A stretch of DNA of 10,485 nucleotides from Thermoplasmatota archaeon (GTDB taxonomy: Archaea; Thermoplasmatota; Thermoplasmata; Methanomassiliicoccales; Methanomassiliicoccaceae), in assembly GCA_022709105.1 (NCBI GenBank), contig JAKIXL010000037.1, forward strand, positions 341 to 10,825. Direction: 5' to 3'. The position numbers and the translations under genes were made by a program. The notes beneath the pieces were generated by a model that saw nothing but the letters and a program-made list of their open reading frames with translations, ran no database searches and was not told where the DNA came from. Each line of letters starts with the position of its first letter. The first letter of the stretch is position 1. Below, one piece after another: positions 6,050 to 10,485 of this stretch.

Positions 6050-7345
6050 GTGTTCACCTGCAGGCGATCGGTGGCCGCCCTTATTGCATTGGGCGTTGTC
6101 ATTATCGTGTTGATGTCCCCTGTACCTGCCTCTGCGTCTCAAGGGGGGCCAGTAGCGGTCAGCGGCCAACAGATTGATGGGAAGGTCGTCGTTTCTTGGC
6201 TTCCACCTGAGGGGCCTTCAGCGGTAATCGTCCAGGCCGGCTGTGAGTGCGTGAACATGTCCATGAGCGGTCTCGGCCAGAACTTCACCTCGCTGTATCC
6301 GAACATCACCATGCTGCTGCGAGGTGGTGGCAACATCGCGGGCTTCGCCGTATGGGCCCCTGGCGGGTCGGAGATCGTCCAAGCATATCGGGCCTTAACC
6401 GATCAGGAGATGGAGGCCGCTAGAGCAAAGGGCATCAACGTGACAGAGACCAGGATCTGCGTGGAAAGCGTTGCGGTCATCGTTGACCCGCTCGTCGGGA
6501 TCGATGAAGTGACAATAGATCAACTCAAAAGGCTTCTGGACGGCTCCGTGTCCAATTGGAGGGAGATAGGGGGCGCTGATCTGAAGGTCCGTGTGTTCCT
6601 TCCATCCCAGACAGAGAGCCCCTTCCTCTTCATTAACGGTTCGGTGATGGGAGGGGCGCCGTTCGTTGGATCGGCGACCACTATCTACGATGGGGAGGCG
6701 CTTGCGAATAGGGTCGCCAACACAAGCGGTGCGGTCGGCATTATCCGGGCTGGGCCCAAAGGGCCATCGGCAGGCGTGAGCTGCCTAGCGGTGAAGAACG
6801 CCTCTGGATCGAAAAGCTACAGGGGAAACGATATCGAGGCCGCTTACAACGGCTCCTATGTCCTTTCGAGATACTACCGCCTTTACGCCAACGGGCCTTT
6901 CGAGGGGGCGGCCGCGGCATGGGCGGCGTTCGTCCTCCATCCCCAATATGGACAAAGGCTCCTTGCTGAGAATGGGTTCCTTCCACTGAAAGGCGAGGAT
7001 CGAGAGAGCTACGCAAAGAACATAGGGATGACCTCCCCCGATGTGGGTTACCGCGTTGTGCGGCGGTCCTCCGATGGGACGTCCTCGATCTTCAATGTCA
7101 GTACCACCCAATTGATAGATGCCAATGTCACCGCAGGCATGAGCTATGTATATACGGTGAGCGTGCGGAACGGCTCTGAACATGTGGCAAGCGCCTCACC
7201 GATAACCGTCACCGTATCTCTGCCTGATGAGGGTCCGGGGAGTGTCTTGAAACCTCCTGCCAGCACAGTGGTGCTTGTTCTGGCCTCTCTAGGATTGGTC
7301 AGCGTAGCGATATCGGCTACATTGATGCTGTTCAGGCGCCGGTGA
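6050..7345 (+). CDS. Membrane-anchored surface protein: PstS-like binding domain nested in a fibronectin type III domain
   Basis: A 431-residue protein exported and anchored outside the cell. Residues 1-29 are a signal peptide (basic FTCRR, hydrophobic core, PASAS cleavage region). Residues 33-53 resemble strands A and B of a fibronectin type III domain (GKVVVSWLPP). Residues 57-314 follow the PstS/PBP fold: a long helix and YPNITMLLRGGG, then the VAVIVDP, TIDQLKRLLDGSVSNWREIGG, SGAVGIIRAG and FVLHPQYGQRLLAENGFLPL stretches. Residues 330-389 look like the remaining FN3 strands (VGYRVVRRSSDG, TAGMSYVYTVSVRNG). Residues 404-426 are a transmembrane helix followed by RRR. Eleven N-X-S/T sequons suggest glycosylation. 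The loops that bind phosphate in PstS are degenerate, and no ABC permease or ATPase gene is nearby, so ligand and role are open: sensing, adhesion or an orphan binding protein. The GTG start at 6050 keeps the basic n-region; GTG 6071 is the alternative. Confidence 0.8.
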   Translation: MFTCRRSVAALIALGVVIIVLMSPVPASASQGGPVAVSGQQIDGKVVVSWLPPEGPSAVIVQAGCECVNMSMSGLGQNFTSLYPNITMLLRGGGNIAGFAVWAPGGSEIVQAYRALTDQEMEAARAKGINVTETRICVESVAVIVDPLVGIDEVTIDQLKRLLDGSVSNWREIGGADLKVRVFLPSQTESPFLFINGSVMGGAPFVGSATTIYDGEALANRVANTSGAVGIIRAGPKGPSAGVSCLAVKNASGSKSYRGNDIEAAYNGSYVLSRYYRLYANGPFEGAAAAWAAFVLHPQYGQRLLAENGFLPLKGEDRESYAKNIGMTSPDVGYRVVRRSSDGTSSIFNVSTTQLIDANVTAGMSYVYTVSVRNGSEHVASASPITVTVSLPDEGPGSVLKPPASTVVLVLASLGLVSVAISATLMLFRRR

Positions 7346-7353
7346 CGGCGCCT
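7334..7353 (+). terminator. Stable hairpin at the stop codon of the surface protein gene
   Basis: AGGCGCCG (7334-7341) pairs perfectly with CGGCGCCT (7346-7353), leaving a GTGA tetraloop that contains most of the stop codon. No T-run follows (the next bases are AACCCCTTCC). A second short stem, CGGCC/GGCCG (7363-7367 with 7377-7381), lies just downstream. It may be a processing or termination signal; the assignment is weak without a U-tract. Confidence 0.4.
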
Positions 7354-7386
7354 AACCCCTTCCGGCCTCGACCCTCGGCCGTCGAA

Positions 7387-7397
7387 AAGGTTTAACT
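7387..7397 (+). promoter_or_regulatory. TATA-like box of the NAC-hypC operon
   Basis: AAGGTTTAACT is centred about 23 nt upstream of ATG 7415. That spacing and the lack of a Shine-Dalgarno sequence fit a leaderless transcript beginning at this ATG. Confidence 0.45.
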
Positions 7398-7414
7398 AGG
7401 CCAAGGCAATCACA

Positions 7415-7801
7415 ATGGTCGTTGCCATGATGCCAGGTATGAGGGGGGTGAACCCTCGACAGATGAAGCAGGCGATGAAGCGGATGGGCATCACCACTGA
7501 GGATATCAGCGGGGTGGAGGAGGTCGTCATCCGCACCAAGGACAAGGAGTACGTGATCAAGGATGCGGCCGTGACCATCATGGAGGTCCAGGGCCAAAAG
7601 ACGTTCCAGATCATCGGCGAGCCTACGATCTCCGCCCGAACGGCCAGTCCTACGGTTAAGAGCGGAGAGCAGCAGGTTCCGGAAGAAGATATCGAACTGG
7701 TCATGTCTCAGACCGGAGCAGGGCGGGACCAGGCGGCCAAGGCCCTAAAGGAGAGCGGCGGGCAGCCTGCTGAGGCCATATTGAAGATAATGTCATCGTG
7801 A
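7415..7801 (+). CDS. nac: Archaeal nascent polypeptide-associated complex protein (NAC)
   Basis: A ribosome-associated chaperone that contacts emerging polypeptides; the archaeal form is a homodimer of the alpha-type protein. The 128 residues are close to the family's usual 110-125. The opening MMPGMRGVNPRQMKQAMKRMGI is the strongly conserved archaeal N-terminus (starting at residue 5). The NAC beta-barrel follows at about 27-75 (GVEEVVIRTKDKEYVIKDAAVTIMEVQGQKTFQI, spread over several strands). A linker leads to a C-terminal UBA domain (about 88-128: EEDIELVMSQTG, then AKALKESGGQPAEAILKIM). The start could be ATG 7415, 7427 or 7430; 7415 is preferred from the TATA spacing. The hypC gene begins 6 nt after the stop, so the two are very likely co-transcribed. 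This gene is the best evidence that the host is an archaeon. Confidence 0.95.
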   Translation: MVVAMMPGMRGVNPRQMKQAMKRMGITTEDISGVEEVVIRTKDKEYVIKDAAVTIMEVQGQKTFQIIGEPTISARTASPTVKSGEQQVPEEDIELVMSQTGAGRDQAAKALKESGGQPAEAILKIMSS

Positions 7802-7807
7802 GGGAAC

Positions 7808-8041
7808 ATGTGCTTAGCTATTCCAGGTCAAGTGGCCTCCGTCGAAGGGAGCCAGGCCGAGGTCGATTTCGGGGGGGTTATCAGAAAGGTCAATGTATCC
7901 CTGGTCGATGCCAAGGTCGGAGAGTGGGTCGTTGTCCACGCCGGGTTCGCCATCGAGAAGATGGACGAGGAGGAGGCCCGCGAGACCTTAAGGCTCTGGT
8001 CCGAACTTCTGGACCAGGAAGAGGAGTTTTCTCAGGACTGA
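7808..8041 (+). CDS. hypC: Hydrogenase maturation chaperone HypC
   Basis: A small chaperone for assembly of the [NiFe] hydrogenase active site. With HypD it carries the Fe(CN)2CO unit and passes it to the hydrogenase large-subunit precursor. The 77 residues are typical. The N-terminus MCLAIPGQV has the essential Cys2, and HAGFAIEKMDEEEA is the second family hallmark. The last ten residues are acidic (DQEEEFSQD). GAGGG (7800-7804) overlaps the stop of the upstream NAC gene and acts as a Shine-Dalgarno sequence 3 nt before ATG 7808, so translation of the two genes is likely coupled. No other hyp gene or hydrogenase subunit is in the window; partners must lie elsewhere. Its presence implies that the organism makes a [NiFe] hydrogenase. 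Confidence 0.95.
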   Translation: MCLAIPGQVASVEGSQAEVDFGGVIRKVNVSLVDAKVGEWVVVHAGFAIEKMDEEEARETLRLWSELLDQEEEFSQD

Positions 8042-8118
8042 ACACCCTTATGCATCGGCACCGGTCCCCCTTCGAGGTACAGGTCGCTGATGATCGGACC
8101 TTCGAAAAAGTAAAGGGG

Positions 8119-8136
8119 GAAGGGGCGGTCCCCTTC
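8119..8136. terminator. Hairpin between convergent hypC and DUF1847 genes
   Basis: GAAGGGG (8119-8125) pairs perfectly with CCCCTTC (8130-8136) around a CGGT loop. On the plus strand it is followed by AATATCTTTTAAG, a short T-rich tract, so it can end the NAC-hypC transcript. The right arm overlaps the stop codon of the minus-strand gene by two bases, so it could also affect that transcript's end. The 8042-8118 stretch before it shows no gene. Confidence 0.55.
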
Positions 8137-8782
8137 AATATCTTTTAAGTATCTCAGAGAAGAACCCGGAGTACAACGGCGCTATGGTGTTGTTGCCGGT
8201 CATGCGGTCCTTGACCGAGAGCGTTGTCACATAGGCATTAGAGCTTTTAGAGAACAGCATGTCATGCCCGACGCACAGCCCGACAACGATGTTCAATTGA
8301 GTGCCAGCCTCGTTGAGCAGTTCGGCCTGATATACTGGATTGCATACCGTTTCCATTTCGCTCTTGAGGCAGTCCTCCTTAGCTATGTCGAACTCCCGCT
8401 TTTGCATAGAGAAGTTGCGGCAGATGATTGAGCATACCTCGAACCCCCTGGCCTCCAGCACCTTGGTGAGCTTGATTGCCTCGTCGCGAGCGGCCAGACA
8501 GAAAGCGACGCCGATCTTCTTCCATCCCATGAGATCGGCGAAGGCCATGATCTCGGAGATGCGCGGCCTGATCGGGGTGAGGACCCCGTTGACTGGCTGC
8601 ATGGTTCCCCGCTCGACCTTGGCAGCGTTCTGCATTATCCTGTTTATCTCGGGCTCATGATACCGCTCAACGATCTCGTCCCTGGTCACATCGGAGACGA
8701 CGGTGGGGCAGTCCTTGAACTTGCCTGGTTCGCCGACCTTGCACCCGGCGTCACCACACCTATCACATCGTGGAAAATCCAT
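8135..8782 (-). CDS. DUF1847 family cysteine-rich protein
   Basis: A cytoplasmic protein of unknown function in the DUF1847 family, common in anaerobic bacteria and archaea. The 215 residues are normal for the family. An N-terminal Cys cluster, C6-x2-C9-x4-C14-x10-C25, looks like a metal-binding knuckle. The body has the family segments RISEIMAFADLMGWKKIGVAFC (shown here in two parts as RISEIMAFAD and WKKIGVAFC, ending at C95), GFEVCSIICR (C117, C121), ETVCNPVYQAELLN (C147), NIVVGLCVGHDMLF (C170) and SVKDRMTGNN (189-198; relatives usually have a His in the last part). Ten cysteines in all suggest metal or Fe-S binding, but no cofactor is proven. A strong Shine-Dalgarno GGGAGG (8791-8796, minus strand) supports ATG 8782. 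It lies 67 bp downstream of the QueG-like gene on the same strand and is probably co-transcribed with it. Confidence 0.85.
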   Translation of the reverse strand: MDFPRCDRCGDAGCKVGEPGKFKDCPTVVSDVTRDEIVERYHEPEINRIMQNAAKVERGTMQPVNGVLTPIRPRISEIMAFADLMGWKKIGVAFCLAARDEAIKLTKVLEARGFEVCSIICRNFSMQKREFDIAKEDCLKSEMETVCNPVYQAELLNEAGTQLNIVVGLCVGHDMLFSKSSNAYVTTLSVKDRMTGNNTIAPLYSGFFSEILKRY

Positions 8783-8795
8783 GATCTTTCCCTCC

Positions 8796-8822
8796 CATGC
8801 TCTATTTCATGCTCACATGCTC
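8796..8822. repeat. Three copies of CATGCTC upstream of the DUF1847 gene
   Basis: CATGCTC occurs at 8796-8802, 8808-8814 and 8816-8822 (GAGCATG on the minus strand, the direction of the gene). The copies lie 14-40 nt upstream of the DUF1847 start, the first abutting its Shine-Dalgarno sequence. They may be a repeated protein-binding site or simple local duplication. AAATAGA lies between copies one and two and could serve as a weak TATA box. Confidence 0.4.
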
Positions 8823-8849
8823 TTTTTTTGGTCGCCTTACGCTCCCAGG

Positions 8850-9578
8850 TCAGGGAAAAGATTTGGGACAGACGGCGATGCACCTGCCGCATGCCTTCTC
8901 CGGGCGGGAGCCATCCCCGATTAGGGCGTTCTCATATTTACCGCATTTGGCCCAATTAATGACCATGTCCCTTTCCTTGGGGTAGTCCTTGAAATCGGGC
9001 GATCGGGCCAGGGAGCGAGTGGGGCAATTGTCGATGCAGGCAGTGCAATCGCCGCAATCGTTCTGCATGGGTTCGGTGTTCGCACCCATCGGCATATTGG
9101 TCAAGACCGTCCCCATCCTCACTCTGGGACCATGTTCGGGGGTTATCAATAGGCCGTTCCTTCCAATCCATCCCAAGCCTGCCAGGCGGGCGATGGCCTT
9201 ATGGGATATCGGCCCCAGCAATCTCTCGCGATCAATCCTTTCTGCTGGATCTATCATCCTGGCCTTGTATCCAACGGAGGTCAGGGCCTCAACTATGCCT
9301 TCCCCGGATTGTTTCAGTTTCCTGTTGCACTGCTTGTAGGCCTCTCGGATCTCCTCACTGGTATCATGCATCGCACTTTTCACCGCGGCCTCGGGGATCT
9401 CCACCGCGAAGGAAACCGCGCCTGAATACTCCAGTGTGGTGGAGTCCCCTACTGGCAGGTCCTTCAGTGATTCGATGTTCGCAAAACCGACCTTGAACGC
9501 CCCCTTCTGGCGCGCGATATCCTGGATACTTTCGATCAGAAGGTCCGGAGAGCTAGAGAACTTATCAGCATCGGCCAT
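8850..9578 (-). CDS. QueG-like double [4Fe-4S] cluster protein, not a true epoxyqueuosine reductase
   Basis: A cytoplasmic iron-sulfur protein of the family that includes epoxyqueuosine reductase. At 242 residues it is much shorter than QueG (about 310-380) and lacks the HEAT-repeat end. The N-terminal DUF1730-like part (about 11-160) ends in HKAIARLAGLGWIGRNGLLIT (126-146), the family hallmark. Two ferredoxin-like cluster motifs follow: C175-x2-C178-x2-C181-x3-C185-P, and C212 with C230-x2-C233-x3-C237-P, enough for two [4Fe-4S] clusters. The QueG catalytic Asp context (DTGPVLER-like) is not seen; IDPAERIDRERLLG stands there instead. It may therefore be an electron-transfer or corrinoid-related reductase of unknown substrate (inference). 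It is divergent from the DUF169 gene and followed by DUF1847. A TATA-like CTATATGG centred near 9601 predicts leaderless transcription from ATG 9578. Confidence 0.82.
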   Translation of the reverse strand: MADADKFSSSPDLLIESIQDIARQKGAFKVGFANIESLKDLPVGDSTTLEYSGAVSFAVEIPEAAVKSAMHDTSEEIREAYKQCNRKLKQSGEGIVEALTSVGYKARMIDPAERIDRERLLGPISHKAIARLAGLGWIGRNGLLITPEHGPRVRMGTVLTNMPMGANTEPMQNDCGDCTACIDNCPTRSLARSPDFKDYPKERDMVINWAKCGKYENALIGDGSRPEKACGRCIAVCPKSFP

Positions 9579-9719
9579 GATGTATGATTATTATCGCCAT
9601 ATAGATAGTTTGACGCTAGCTGGTTTGGTTGACCCGAAAGAGCGCAACATCGTTCGTCGCCGATGGAGCGGGAATCATCTTTATTATACATAACGCCGTT
9701 AATATTTAACGGTGTTATT
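9579..9719. promoter_or_regulatory. Divergent promoter region of the Fe-S protein and DUF169 genes
   Basis: Minus-strand TATA-like CTATATGG (about 9597-9604) serves the Fe-S gene. Plus-strand TATA-like TTTATTATA (9680-9688) is centred about 36 nt upstream of GTG 9720 and predicts transcription start near 9710. The latter is followed at once by a large palindrome, described separately. The middle portion (about 9610-9675) shows no recognisable element. Confidence 0.55.
9692..9716. promoter_or_regulatory. 25-bp near-perfect palindrome, candidate operator of the DUF169 gene
   Basis: Left arm AACGCCGTTAA (9692-9702), spacer TAT, right arm TTAACGGTGTT (9706-9716): 10 of 11 pairs match, the exception being a C/T change. 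It starts 3 bp after the TATA-like box, covers the predicted transcription start and ends 3 bp before the GTG start; the Shine-Dalgarno-like GGTG (9711-9714) lies in its right arm. Both a DNA operator and an RNA hairpin hiding the ribosome site are possible; the DNA operator is favoured because of the promoter position. No regulator gene is adjacent. Confidence 0.7.
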
Positions 9720-10433
9720 GTGGTCGACTATGCTAAGTGCTCAGAAAAGCTAGTAAGCATACTTGGTCTGAAGAATGAGCCTGTCGCGGTCAAGCTGTAC
9801 AAGAAGGGAGAACCGCTCCCTACGGAGTATCCCCTGCCGGAGAAGAACATCAGGCATTGCCAGTCGATCATGCGGGCAAGAAAGGGAGAATGCCTGCTGG
9901 TGCCGGCAAACAAGCATGCATGTCCGGTCGGAGGGTCCGCGCTCGGATTGATTCCCACGCCCGAGAAGGTGGTCCAGGGCACTTTCCACTATACTCTAGG
10001 GATGTACGATAGCGAGGAGGCGGCAAGGCATACCATCGAGGTCCGGCCTGCACTGGAGCCGGAGAGCATCGGGGCGACGCTTGTGTGCCCTCTGAGCAAG
10101 ACCAAGTACGAGCCGGATGTAATAGTGGTGGTGGGGACGCCTGAACAGATCTATTGGCTGATGCCCGCAGCGGCCACCTACATGGAAGGAGGCAGGGTCA
10201 ACATAAGCACAGCATCGTTCCAGGCAAGTTGCGCCGATTCCACCATCCTGCCGTTCACCACGGGGGCCCCCAACATATCGATGGGCTGTTATGGCTGCAG
10301 GAAGGCCACCGACATAGCTCCAGAGGAGATGCTGATGGGGTTGCCTGCTTCCAGCCTGGAGCGGACCGTTGGTATACTAGAAAAGCTCAACGAGAAGGCG
10401 ATCCCATCCTGCCGGGGACAGTCCAAGGCCTGA
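9720..10433 (+). CDS. DUF169 family protein
   Basis: A cytoplasmic protein of unknown function in the DUF169 family (COG2043). From GTG 9720 it is 237 residues. The N-terminus YAKCSEKLVSILGLKNEPVAVKLY (in parts: residues 4-16 helix, then LKNEPVAVKLY) is the family opening. HCQSIMRARKGECLL (46-60) and ACPVGGSALGL (67-77) follow, with YEPDVIVVVGTPEQIYWL split near 130-147. The closing block is SMGCYGCRKATDI (187-199) with C190 and C193. Nine cysteines suggest metal or cofactor binding, unproven. An ATG at 9663 in the same frame would place the TATA box and palindrome inside the gene and adds residues unlike the family start, so GTG 9720 is chosen; GGTG 5 nt upstream is a weak Shine-Dalgarno. 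The gene is divergent from the QueG-like protein. The last 52 bases of the window after it hold no recognisable feature. Confidence 0.85.
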   Translation: MVDYAKCSEKLVSILGLKNEPVAVKLYKKGEPLPTEYPLPEKNIRHCQSIMRARKGECLLVPANKHACPVGGSALGLIPTPEKVVQGTFHYTLGMYDSEEAARHTIEVRPALEPESIGATLVCPLSKTKYEPDVIVVVGTPEQIYWLMPAAATYMEGGRVNISTASFQASCADSTILPFTTGAPNISMGCYGCRKATDIAPEEMLMGLPASSLERTVGILEKLNEKAIPSCRGQSKA

Positions 10434-10485
10434 TGGCAAAAACGTAGAGCTAGACAAAGGCTCGTTAGGCCGGCGTGAAAAAGGT

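Noticed and set aside
7798..8148. A 116-codon frame overlapping hypC
   Set aside because: HypC in the other frame has its signature N-terminus and HAGFAI motif; the overlapping frame is arginine/glycine-rich shadow coding.
8850..9578. Calling the Fe-S protein a true epoxyqueuosine reductase (QueG)
   Set aside because: It is too short, lacks the C-terminal repeats and does not show the catalytic Asp context, though the AGLGWIGRN and double-cluster motifs are shared.
9663..9719. ATG 9663 as the start of the DUF169 gene
   Set aside because: It would put the TATA-like box and the 25-bp palindrome inside the coding region and add residues not typical of the family. GTG 9720 fits better.
1..10485. 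tRNA, rRNA, CRISPR, insertion sequences or phage genes
   Set aside because: No cloverleaf with CCA-end pattern, no regular repeat-spacer series, no transposase-like frame and no terminal inverted repeats with target duplications were seen.

Overview
The window looks like a chromosomal, housekeeping-type segment of an anaerobic archaeon with fairly high GC content. The strongest archaeal marker is a homologue of the archaeal nascent polypeptide-associated complex (NAC). Supporting signs are TATA-like boxes about 23-38 nt upstream of most gene starts, several starts with no Shine-Dalgarno sequence (likely leaderless mRNAs), an AlaX-type tRNA-editing protein and an Lrp-type regulator. HypC and three cysteine-rich proteins point to anaerobic life with a [NiFe] hydrogenase. 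A Thermoplasmata or Methanomassiliicoccales-like host is my guess, but no marker here fixes it.

Layout. 1-813 (minus): N-terminal 271 codons of a bacterial-type aspartyl-tRNA synthetase, cut by the window edge. 938-1417 (minus): Lrp/AsnC regulator, divergent from an AlaX-type alanyl-tRNA editing protein at 1548-2741 (plus). The divergent promoter region holds a candidate Lrp operator. 2808-4148 and 4466-5896 (plus): two unlike type I glutamine synthetases separated by a 317-bp region rich in predicted hairpins. 5914-5950: terminator-like hairpin with a T-run. 6050-7345 (plus): a membrane-anchored surface protein in which a PstS-like periplasmic-binding domain appears to be inserted inside a fibronectin type III domain. 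7415-8041 (plus): a NAC-hypC operon. A hairpin near 8119-8136 ends it against the convergent genes. 8135-8782 and 8850-9578 (minus): a DUF1847 cysteine-rich protein and a QueG-like double [4Fe-4S] protein. 9720-10433 (plus): a DUF169 protein, divergent from the Fe-S protein and preceded by a 25-bp near-perfect palindrome.

Functional picture. The left half groups amino-acid and translation functions: Asp-tRNA synthesis, removal of mischarged amino acids from tRNA-Ala, an amino-acid-responsive type of regulator, and glutamine synthesis. The right half groups a surface binding protein, protein biogenesis (NAC), hydrogenase maturation (HypC) and a small set of uncharacterised, cysteine-rich anaerobe proteins. 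I found no mobile element, CRISPR array, rRNA or tRNA. The items most worth following up are the nested FN3/binding protein, the palindromic operator of the DUF169 gene, the Lrp-type sites at the lrp/alaX intergenic region, and the hairpin-rich interval between the two glutamine synthetase genes.
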